22,031 bases of DNA. Origin: Magnetococcales bacterium (GTDB lineage Bacteria; Pseudomonadota; Magnetococcia; Magnetococcales; JADFWU01). This document shows positions 1 through 6,805 of the stretch, piece after piece (the stretch's first letter is position 1; each line of letters starts with the position of its first letter). The notes beneath the pieces were generated by a model. It did no database searches. It was not told where the DNA came from and saw only the letters and a program-made list of their open reading frames with translations. The position numbers and the translations under genes are program-made. Location of the stretch: assembly GCA_015234045.1 (NCBI GenBank), contig JADFWU010000050.1:1-22031 (forward strand). The letters run 5' to 3'.

Positions 1-47
1 TTTGCCCGCTCACTTTGGGCAATCTGTATGACTAAGAGGACAAGATC

Positions 48-941
48 ATGACCGTAGCACTGGCGTTCACTGGCATTGTACTGATTTGGGGATCTACTCC
101 ATTGGCGGTACAGTGGAGTATGGACAATGTTGGTTTTCCATTTGCAGTGATGGCGCGTATGGTGCTGGGTCTTGTGGTCTGTCTGGTGGTGTTAGGCGTA
201 GCAAAAACCCCGATGCCCTTTCATCGTACTGCACTCATGACCTATCTGTCCGGTGGCTTGGGCATTTTAGGTGCCATGACGACCACCTATTGGGCTGCAC
301 AGCACATTCCCTCTGGCTGGGTTTCGGTTCTGTTTGGGCTCACACCCATGGTTACAGGTCTGTTGGCGTGGTTGTGGCTCAGTGAAAAATTCGGCTGGGA
401 ACGGTGGTTAGGTACGCTGTTAGGCGTTGGCGGCCTGATGATTATTTTCATCCAAGGTTCAGCCAGCGGTTCAACACAAGCAGCGTATGGAATCGGTGCT
501 ATGGTACTGTCCGTCTTCATCTATGCAATCAGTACGGTGAATGTCAAACGCATTGGAGGAAACGTTTCCGCCCTAGCCACAACAGTTGGATCCTTAACTG
601 TCGCAACACCGGGCTTTATTCTGATATGGCTGTTGGATGGCGGACAGTTTCCCGTCACCCTGTCGCTTAAAGCAGCAGGCTCAATCGTATATTTGGCCGT
701 AATGGCAAGCGCCGTAGGCTTTATGCTGTTCTATTTCCTACTGAGTCAACTCCAAACCGGCCAAACCATGTTGATTACCCTGATGGCACCTTTGGTGGCT
801 GTAGCGTTGGGACGTTTTCTGAACAGCGAATATCTCGACAACCGCTTTTTGCTGGGCGTTGGTATGATTCTATTGGGGCTGGTGAGCTATCAGTGGGGAA
901 CCCGTACTTTGCAACGCATTAAGCTGGCTGTCAGTAGGTGA
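48..941 (+). CDS. DMT-superfamily (EamA) permease
   Basis: A 297-residue protein made almost entirely of hydrophobic helices, about ten membrane spans, arranged as two EamA-type halves (roughly residues 5-135 and 147-285). The N-terminus reads IVLIWGSTPLAVQW, the typical first-helix motif of the drug/metabolite transporter superfamily (RhaT/YdcZ/EamA group), which exports or imports small metabolites across the inner membrane. Length matches the family norm of about 300. The ATG start is preceded by an AGGA ribosome-binding site at about 36-39. The substrate cannot be read from the sequence. It is convergent with the HD-GYP gene on the other strand, and the gap holds a palindrome split by a repeat element. 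Membership of the superfamily is confident; the transported compound is unknown. Confidence 0.9.
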   Translation: MTVALAFTGIVLIWGSTPLAVQWSMDNVGFPFAVMARMVLGLVVCLVVLGVAKTPMPFHRTALMTYLSGGLGILGAMTTTYWAAQHIPSGWVSVLFGLTPMVTGLLAWLWLSEKFGWERWLGTLLGVGGLMIIFIQGSASGSTQAAYGIGAMVLSVFIYAISTVNVKRIGGNVSALATTVGSLTVATPGFILIWLLDGGQFPVTLSLKAAGSIVYLAVMASAVGFMLFYFLLSQLQTGQTMLITLMAPLVAVALGRFLNSEYLDNRFLLGVGMILLGLVSYQWGTRTLQRIKLAVSR

Positions 942-946
942 TGGAA

Positions 947-1139
947 TCGGCGCTTGTCTTTTATAGTTATTTCGATCCAAAATTTGACAATAAATCACAA
1001 CCTGAGTGGAAGCCCTGGTGATATTTTTGCACCGCTTTTGATATGCAAATCAGATCATCAGAGCAAAAATATCACCAGGGCTGGAACGGCTGACTGTTCA
1101 AATTTTAGACGAAACACCTATGTAAAGGACAAGCGCCGA
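947..1139. repeat. 34-bp palindrome split by a repeat element
   Basis: The left arm (947-963, TCGGCGCTTGTCTTTTA) and right arm (1123-1139) are reverse complements at 16 of 17 positions, the exception being a G-T wobble. Between them lies a 157-bp element. Rejoining the arms gives a 34-bp near-perfect palindrome centred on TATA, between the 3' ends of two convergent genes. That position suggests an ancestral bidirectional transcription terminator, although no strong T tract follows. The arms are not present around the other element copies, so they belong to the target rather than the element. Confidence 0.75.
964..1120 (+). mobile_element. 157-bp MITE-like element, copy A
   Basis: Begins TAGTTATTTCG and ends CGAAACACCTA, imperfect terminal inverted repeats extending about 25 bp inward over AAAATTTGA. 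An internal perfect 19-bp stem (1012-1030 with 1063-1081) encloses a 32-nt loop. It is preceded by TA (962-963) and followed by TG, consistent with a TA target duplication with one mutated base. It shares its full length, 157 bp, and most of its sequence with the copies at 10463-10778. There is no coding capacity: a 63-codon open frame across it is an accident of the repeat. A non-autonomous element moved by an IS630/Tc1-mariner-like enzyme is inferred from the TA target and the structure. Confidence 0.8.
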
Positions 1140-1200
1140 ATTTGAACCTTGCGCATGGATAATCAATCTAATCGATATCACATCAACCAAACACCACCCA

Positions 1201-3102
1201 TTAAAAATGGTTGGCATCCTGCCCAAACACCTCTTCAAAGGTATTGTGCTCTTTCAGTACGTCAAAACACGCTTCCACGGCCTCAGGGCAAAAGTGTGTG
1301 CCTTTTCCCTCGGTGAGAATGGACAGCGCCTTGTCCAATCCCATGGATGCGCGGTATGGACGGTGTGAAGCCAGAGCCTCTATGACATCGGCAACGGCCA
1401 GGATTTTTGCTTCTGGTAAAATCTCTTTATCTGTCAATCCTAAAGGATAGCCGGAGCCGTCTATTTTTTCATGATGTTGATGCACGATCTGAGCGATTGG
1501 GGTTCCAAATTTGATTGATCTTAGGATTTCGTAGCCGACTTGGCTGTGGGTTTTTATGATCTCAAACTCTGCATTGGAGAGTTTTCCAGGTTTAGAAAGG
1601 ATTTCAGCGGGCACCGTTATCTTGCCTATGTCATGAAGAATTCCGGCTATTTTGATGGAATCAATCTGCGCTTCGGTATAGTTGAGCTTACGGGCAATTT
1701 TTTCGGCGAATGTTGAAACACGGCGTTGATGTCCCGCTGTATAGGGATCACGTGTCTCTGCCGTGTGGGAGAATGCGTGGACCGTGGAGTGAACAATCTC
1801 TTCCAACTGCTGATTAAACGCTTCGAGTTGCTCTTCTGCTCGATGCCGACGAATAGCCGAAGCGATAAGATGGGAAATGCTGATGAAAAACTCGCGCTCC
1901 TGTGATGTAGATACATGACCAGAGGGTACATACAGGTTGATAACACCAAGCACTTCATTGTTGGAAATCAAAGGCGAACAGTAGTGTCCATGGGGATCCA
2001 TATTACCCAGAACCATATGATGATCTTCATCAATATCCGCTTTAAATACGAGCTCCCTGGTTTCAGCAGCAATTCCACAAATACAGGTGCCAAACGGCAC
2101 TTCCTTACATTTTTCTATCTCATCATCCAACCCATAATGGGCTTCCATTTTTAATATCTTTGTATTAGGATCAGTAGTAAAAATACACCCTTTCGAATCC
2201 AGAGATAACCATGGAATACCAATAATCTGACTCATGATGCGATCCAATTTATCAGATAGAGGTACATTTTCATTGGCAATGGTCAAGATATCATTGGTTG
2301 CTGACTGAATCTCATAGTTTCTTCTGATCTCTTTGGCCCGTTTTTCGACCTTTTCTTCCAGCTTTCGATTGTATTCCTGCAATTTCAAAGAAGCCTGATG
2401 ACGCTCAATCAATCCTGCAATAACCTGACATATGGATTTGAAAAATGTGATCTCAGTTTCATTTGATTTATGGCCATGGCGCACATAAAGGTTAAGCACA
2501 CCAAGCACTTCCCTATTTCCTGAGGTTATGGGAAAGCAGTAGTGTCCATGTGGCTGCATACCTTCAAAACCAATCGTATGTCGATGATCAACACAGTTGG
2601 AGAACTGCATTTTGGCTTCACTGGCTGCCATTCCGCACAAGCAGTGTCCATAATCCACCTTTTTACACTCAGACAAAAGATGCGGATGCAATCCTGACTC
2701 AACAATCATGTCCAGAGCATCTTCACCTGGCGTTTTGAGAAAAATAGAACCTTTTGATTCAATGGAAAGAAACGGAAGGGAAAGCAGCTTATCCAAGATA
2801 GATTGCAACTGACTATCAAGATCGGCATTGCTTGCTGATATGGCGATAATATCAGTCGTTTGAGAAAAAATACTTTCTATATATTCATGCGCTTTTCTCA
2901 GGCTGGCGTTTTTATATTTCTGTGGACGATAGACAAGCCAATAGATGACCGGGACCAAACCCATTGCCAACAAGGTGGCATCAATGAAAGCATCCCGAAA
3001 TGTATTTTCAAGTCCACGCCACTCTTCCAGAATTAGCATGATGCTAAATTCAAAAATAAAAATGACAATACCCAGAATGATAGAGATATTTATAGCTTTC
3101 AA
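1201..3102 (-). CDS. Membrane GAF-GAF-HD-GYP c-di-GMP phosphodiesterase
   Basis: A 633-residue protein. Two hydrophobic segments (about 5-25 and 40-58) anchor it in the inner membrane. Two related GAF domains follow (about 80-235 and 265-420), then a coiled linker and an HD-GYP domain (about 435-625). The HD-GYP signature is complete: HDIGK at 490-494, then HQHH at 541-544 and DGSGYP at 548-553, so hydrolysis of cyclic di-GMP is the expected reaction. Both GAF domains carry the same CxCG (C154/C156, C340/C342) and HGHYC (185-189, 371-375) motifs, suggesting a common redox, metal or ligand site. The start is TTG, chosen because AGGTGA lies just upstream at good spacing and no nearby ATG is as well placed. 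It is transcribed alone, toward the DMT permease gene. Confidence 0.9.
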   Translation of the reverse strand: MKAINISIILGIVIFIFEFSIMLILEEWRGLENTFRDAFIDATLLAMGLVPVIYWLVYRPQKYKNASLRKAHEYIESIFSQTTDIIAISASNADLDSQLQSILDKLLSLPFLSIESKGSIFLKTPGEDALDMIVESGLHPHLLSECKKVDYGHCLCGMAASEAKMQFSNCVDHRHTIGFEGMQPHGHYCFPITSGNREVLGVLNLYVRHGHKSNETEITFFKSICQVIAGLIERHQASLKLQEYNRKLEEKVEKRAKEIRRNYEIQSATNDILTIANENVPLSDKLDRIMSQIIGIPWLSLDSKGCIFTTDPNTKILKMEAHYGLDDEIEKCKEVPFGTCICGIAAETRELVFKADIDEDHHMVLGNMDPHGHYCSPLISNNEVLGVINLYVPSGHVSTSQEREFFISISHLIASAIRRHRAEEQLEAFNQQLEEIVHSTVHAFSHTAETRDPYTAGHQRRVSTFAEKIARKLNYTEAQIDSIKIAGILHDIGKITVPAEILSKPGKLSNAEFEIIKTHSQVGYEILRSIKFGTPIAQIVHQHHEKIDGSGYPLGLTDKEILPEAKILAVADVIEALASHRPYRASMGLDKALSILTEGKGTHFCPEAVEACFDVLKEHNTFEEVFGQDANHF

Positions 3103-3193
3103 TGTATCACCTGGATTTATTAGTTGTTACAACATATAACAAAAGGGCGGGAACCCGTATGTCGCATATTGGAGAATGGATTAGGAAGTCTCT

Positions 3194-3222
3194 GGCCAGT
3201 GATGGTAATTCGATCACTGGCC
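3194..3222. repeat. Perfect 10-bp stem-loop
   Basis: GGCCAGTGAT (3194-3203) and ATCACTGGCC (3213-3222) are perfect reverse complements around a 9-nt loop. It lies about 90 bp upstream of the HD-GYP start codon. No T tract follows on either strand, so it is not an obvious terminator. It could be an operator or part of an RNA structure. Confidence 0.6.
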
Positions 3223-3755
3223 TCAGTTGGGTCACGGAGTGCACCTCTTCTTCCAACTTGACAGAGTCAGACGACTAACCCCCATTAGCCTGTGTCTGTC
3301 CAACCGGTAACGGTCAGATTCCTGTTCAGATGGTTTCAGAAATGGTGAATATTATCCCCAAATTCCGTGACAACCGTGAGACTCGGGCAAATCCTACTTT
3401 ATTCCGAATACCGCTGTATGTCCGGTAAACACCCCACATAGTGTATTTTTTATCAAATCATTTTGATCTTACACATCAATACAATAGATTAAATTTAATA
3501 ATTTCAATGAGTTAATCTCAAGATATTTTTCTATTGCATGGATAATCTGTCGTTCCAGTCGCGCAGGATTTTAATTTTTCAGCAAAGCACAGAAAGGGAC
3601 GCGCTCTTATTGACATGATGTCCATAGGATACCTGACAGACATCCTATTGAGGCATTGCCATAATAGCCATTCAGTGCACAATTAGCCTCACGTTAGGGC
3701 CACGGAAAAAATTAATTTACAATGGCGCTCTAAAGCACCATTAATCTGAATTTTA

Positions 3756-3838
3756 TAGTGATTTCGATCCGAAATTAGACAATAAACCACAACCTGGGCT
3801 GGAACGGCTGACTGTTCAAATTTTAGACGAAACCACAA
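3756..3838 (+). mobile_element. Internally deleted MITE copy B (83 bp)
   Basis: It starts TAGTGATTTCGATCC after a TA (3754-3755) and follows the left end of the 157-bp element as far as CACAACCT. It then jumps directly to the right part, GGCTGGAACGGCTGACTG..., ending CGAAACCACAA. The missing middle is exactly the internal stem-loop. The right terminus is degenerate. It lies about 27-48 bp upstream of the possible starts of the YfiR-like gene, so it may sit in the leader or promoter of that operon. Confidence 0.7.
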
Positions 3839-3885
3839 TGGTAGGATGGATTGGATGTTAGGCATTGGTTAAACCAACACAAAAG

Positions 3886-4455
3886 ATGAGGGTACAGGAG
3901 GTTTGGCGCATCTTCATAGCCATTGTACTATGTTGGTCGCTCTTTGCTGTCTCATCGCCAATCCAGGCTTGGCAGGCATCCCGACTGCAAGCTGGCGTTG
4001 ATCTATTTCCAAGTTTTCTGGCCGCAGACACCAAAATCCATGACAAAATAGACGCTGATGGCATGCTTTCCCTGGTAGTGCTTCATCGAGGGGCATCCAC
4101 TCAGGCACAGGATATCGCCCATCAACTGGAAAAAGTGGGCACGATCCGCAATATCCCTATTCGGGTATTCATAACCGACGATCCAAACCTGTCAGAATAT
4201 AAACAAAAACCGCCTGCTGGTGTTTTCCTATCAGAAAAGCGCCTTAATGATCTTGATACCATTATTGCCTGGGGCAAACGATCCCATCGCACCGTTTTTT
4301 CACCATTTGAAGGAGATGTTGAGAGTGGATTGTTTTGCGGCCTGTCGGTACGTGAAAAAGTGTTACCTCTGGTAAACCAACATGCACTAGATACTTGGGG
4401 TATTGTTCTAAAACGCTTTTTTCTGCGGATCACCCGCCGATATGCTCATGAATAA
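3886..4455 (+). CDS. YfiR-like (DUF4154-type) periplasmic protein
   Basis: About 189 residues from the ATG at 3886; an in-frame TTG at 3865 would add seven. An N-terminal signal peptide is clear, with hydrophobic core RIFIAIVLCWSLFAV and likely cleavage after SPIQA. The mature part reads LFPSFLAAD...DGMLSLVVLHRG early on, and has near its end SGLFCGLSVREKVLPLVNQ followed by KRFFLRITRRY. This layout resembles YfiR/DUF4154 proteins, which are periplasmic regulators often encoded beside sensor proteins and TonB receptors. It overlaps the next gene by 14 bases, so it is probably co-translated with the kinase and may feed it an envelope signal. The family assignment is by general resemblance and is moderate; periplasmic location is firmer. 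Confidence 0.65.
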   Translation: MRVQEVWRIFIAIVLCWSLFAVSSPIQAWQASRLQAGVDLFPSFLAADTKIHDKIDADGMLSLVVLHRGASTQAQDIAHQLEKVGTIRNIPIRVFITDDPNLSEYKQKPPAGVFLSEKRLNDLDTIIAWGKRSHRTVFSPFEGDVESGLFCGLSVREKVLPLVNQHALDTWGIVLKRFFLRITRRYAHE

Positions 4456-5803
4456 GATTCTGAACGCGATCCCATTATGGCGCTCACGCCCGACTTTTCT
4501 GTTTCTCATTTTAATGGTGGGCATCCTTGGTGTGGTAATGATCTATTGGTTTGAAGAGCTGGAACCACGATTGATCGATGAATCCGAATCCCATGCACAA
4601 GCGCTTACTACAGTAATGGCTGACAGATTGTCTTCGCTTATAACCACGTCCAATGACGGACACGATATGAGTAAATCCATCCAACATGTAATCAATCACA
4701 CCCTACTATTAACGGATTCCAATACAAAGAAGCCATTTATCATCCGCATGGATATTGAATGGGATACCGCTGTTGTTGATCTGCCCAAAGAACAACAATT
4801 CATGACGCTTGGACCTGATTGCCCACCCTGTTTTAAAACCGATGCACCGTTGCTTCATCCCAAAACACGGGAGCTGATGGGAATCGCGCATTTCCATGTT
4901 AGCAATGCCTTTCATGCTCAATTGCGTGACCAACTTCAAAGCCGGATCATCTGGCTGGCCTTGTTCCAACTGGTACTGATTTTATTGGTCTGGCGAGCGG
5001 TTTCGGTCATGGCGGGTCGATTAAAAATCTATGCGGCCCAACTCTCTGAAACCAATGAAATATTAGAATATAAAGTGCTTGATCGCACCTATGCACTGAC
5101 CCAGACCAATGAACAACTCCGTGACGAAACCCAAAAACGCATTGAACTCGAAAAAACAGCCCATCAACTCAGTATTGAACTCGAAGGAGAAGAGCGCAGT
5201 CGGCTTGCAACTCTGCTCCATGACGGTCCAGGTCAAACGATCCAAACCATTCTGCTGGGCTTGAAAATGTTCAACCGCCAATTGGAAACCAGAGGTAATA
5301 CAGACCCACTTGCCATGGATACATTGATTCGAGATACCGGCCACGCCATCAAAGAGATCCGCAGTGTAACACGTGATTTAAACCCTCTCTCCTTGGAGGG
5401 ATTGACCTTGGTAAACGCCATTCGTCAACACTGTGATCGTATGCGTCGATTGACCGGTCTAACACTTGATTTGGATATACAAGATGATCCTGATCCATTG
5501 AATCAGGTGGATTTGGAAAATCTTTTTCTGATGTTCCAGGAAATACTGAACAATAGTGTCAAACATGCCCGCGCCCAGCACATTACCATTACTTTACAAC
5601 GCTTTACTAAACATCGCCTGAGACTGACCGTTCAAGATGATGGACGCGGTTTCGAACCGGAACAGATTAAAGCAGGCCACGGCGCGGGTTATGGCCTCTC
5701 CATTCTAAAAAAACGCGCCCAAATGTTGGGTGGCACGCTCAAGATAAAAAGCGCACCCGGCAAAGGTGCTATTGTTGACCTGGAGGTTCTGATTGATGAT
5801 TAA
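4442..5803 (+). CDS. NarX/DegS-type sensor histidine kinase
   Basis: A 453-residue inner-membrane kinase. Transmembrane helices at about 18-36 and 168-190 enclose a periplasmic sensor domain of about 130 residues, which contains a CPPC motif (C127, C130). A coiled coil (about 195-245) leads to a HisKA_3 dimerisation domain with phospho-acceptor H260 in LLHDGPGQ. The HATPase_c domain shows the N box (QEILNNSVKHA, 366-376), DDGRGF (399-404) and GAGYGL (414-419). This is the family that phosphorylates NarL/FixJ-type regulators, and one is encoded immediately downstream with an 8-base overlap. A second ATG two codons in (4448) is an alternative start. There is no strong ribosome-binding site, which fits translational coupling to the upstream gene. 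Confidence 0.92.
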   Translation: MLMNKILNAIPLWRSRPTFLFLILMVGILGVVMIYWFEELEPRLIDESESHAQALTTVMADRLSSLITTSNDGHDMSKSIQHVINHTLLLTDSNTKKPFIIRMDIEWDTAVVDLPKEQQFMTLGPDCPPCFKTDAPLLHPKTRELMGIAHFHVSNAFHAQLRDQLQSRIIWLALFQLVLILLVWRAVSVMAGRLKIYAAQLSETNEILEYKVLDRTYALTQTNEQLRDETQKRIELEKTAHQLSIELEGEERSRLATLLHDGPGQTIQTILLGLKMFNRQLETRGNTDPLAMDTLIRDTGHAIKEIRSVTRDLNPLSLEGLTLVNAIRQHCDRMRRLTGLTLDLDIQDDPDPLNQVDLENLFLMFQEILNNSVKHARAQHITITLQRFTKHRLRLTVQDDGRGFEPEQIKAGHGAGYGLSILKKRAQMLGGTLKIKSAPGKGAIVDLEVLIDD

Positions 5804-6419
5804 TATCGTTCTTGCTGATGACCATGCCATTTTTCTACAAGGTTTATCTCAACTTATTCAATCAGAAGCAGATATTGAGATCGTAGGCCAAGCAGGAGAT
5901 GGACAGTCCGCCTGGGATCTGATTCAGGAAAAACACCCTGATGTGGCTGTTCTGGATATTACCATGGCAGGACTCAATGGCATTGAAATATCACGTCGTG
6001 TAGAACAGTCAAAAGATGTCCAAAGCAACATTCTTTTACTGACCATGCATGAAGATCCACTGCTTGCCCTGGAAGCCAGACATGCCGGTGCCAAAGGATA
6101 TGTGCTTAAGGAAAACACCTTCGAAGATCTGGTCAACGCCATCCGACTTGTCAATACTGGTGAAACCTTTGTTACCAAAATCATTGCTGATAAAATTACC
6201 CAACTGGAAAAATTTGGTGGTACTTTGATTCTTTCCGGACAAGAACGGGAAGTATTAAGAGGCATCGCCAAGGGCATGACCAATAAGGAAATAGCCCGAC
6301 AAATGTCCATTAGCCCAAAAACCGTGGAAACCTATCGCAACCGGATTATGGACAAACTCAATTTACGCTCCATTGCCGAACTCTCCCGATTTGCGGTCAA
6401 ATTGGGGCTGGTTGAATAG
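5796..6419 (+). CDS. NarL/FixJ-family response regulator
   Basis: 207 residues. The receiver domain (1-120) has the acidic pair D8/D9, phospho-acceptor D54 in VLDITM, T83 and K105. A LuxR-type helix-turn-helix (about 146-200) shows LSGQEREVLRGIAKGMTNKE and PKTVETYRNRIMDKL. It should bind DNA as a dimer once phosphorylated by the kinase encoded just upstream. I chose the ATG at 5796, with GGAGG at 5782-5786 nine bases upstream; a TTG one codon earlier is also possible. The start overlaps the kinase stop by 8 bases. Likely targets include the TonB receptor gene that follows, but no repeated binding site was identified to support this. Confidence 0.93.
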   Translation: MINIVLADDHAIFLQGLSQLIQSEADIEIVGQAGDGQSAWDLIQEKHPDVAVLDITMAGLNGIEISRRVEQSKDVQSNILLLTMHEDPLLALEARHAGAKGYVLKENTFEDLVNAIRLVNTGETFVTKIIADKITQLEKFGGTLILSGQEREVLRGIAKGMTNKEIARQMSISPKTVETYRNRIMDKLNLRSIAELSRFAVKLGLVE

Positions 6420-6805
6420 GCTGATAAAGAAACTGGAAAATAATTGCTCAGTTTGATAAATTTATTTTTAAGGTCAATCAGATTTTTTCATGGAACAGGC
6501 ATATTTTCTTACACACCGTCTATGTGTCTGCGTTATTTTCAGATTAAATTCAATGATTTGAGAGTTATTATGTCTTTGCTTTTTCCATAGAACAATAGGA
6601 GTTACACCATTGCCAGTTGAAACAGACATAAAAGCGTGTACCGTCATTTCCGTGGAATCGGCAATCCAGTGGGTAGAGAACCAAGCTGGATTCCCGATTC
6701 CACGGAAATGACAGCTACAAAATTCATTCAATTACGTAACCCCTAAAACGATTTTACCTTCAGATGTTTTTCAGTAGAAATAACTATAAATTCTGCTGAC
6801 AAATC
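6420..6805. other. Intergenic region with REP-like hairpin
   Basis: About 385 bases between the response regulator and the TonB receptor. It contains a weak hairpin just after the regulator (AAACTG...CAGTTT near 6430-6455, followed by T-rich sequence), which may be a leaky terminator, and the strong REP-like inverted repeat at 6643-6712. The final 70 bases are AT-rich and should hold the receptor promoter; TATAAA at 6785-6790 is too close to the start codon to be convincing. An 85-codon minus-strand frame here runs across the hairpin and is not believed. Confidence 0.5.
6643..6712. repeat. REP-like palindrome, 27-bp arms
   Basis: The arms at 6643-6669 and 6686-6712 are reverse complements at 26 of 27 positions around a 16-nt loop. 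The sequence (GTCATTTCCGTGGAATCGG ... CTGGATTCCCGATTCC) has the form of the common proteobacterial repeated palindromes that begin GTCATTCCCG and end with CTGGATTCCC. Such units are usually spread through the genome between genes and may stabilise mRNA or end transcription. Only one copy is present in the window. Confidence 0.75.

Larger units (their letters stand above)
3103..3885. other. Long intergenic region between divergent genes
   Basis: About 780 bases with no convincing reading frame. It holds a 10-bp perfect stem (3194-3222), a very AT-rich stretch (about 3450-3535), a TTGACA hexamer at 3610-3615 without a good -10 partner, a small inverted repeat ATAGGAT/ATCCTAT near 3624-3647, and a shortened repeat element (3756-3838). 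Promoters for the HD-GYP gene and for the downstream operon must lie here, but none matches consensus well enough to call. A small RNA or leader is possible in the GC-richer part (about 3140-3440); this is speculation. Confidence 0.5.

Noticed and set aside
2-22. TTGCCC/GGGCAA inverted repeat at the left edge
   Set aside because: Only a 6-bp stem without a T tract, and the upstream gene is not in the window; could be a terminator but cannot be supported.
984-989. TTGACA inside the repeat element as an outward promoter
   Set aside because: No -10-like hexamer occurs 16-18 bases downstream in any copy.
964-1120. CRISPR-like or attC-like interpretation of the repeats
   Set aside because: Copies are far apart, unequally spaced, nested and flanked by TA, with no spacers and no integron core sites.
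954-1145. 63-codon plus-strand frame across copy A
   Set aside because: It is wholly repeat sequence, has no ribosome-binding site, and similar frames arise in the other copies for the same reason.
6474-6731. 85-codon minus-strand frame
   Set aside because: Runs through the REP-like palindrome and shows no recognisable protein features.
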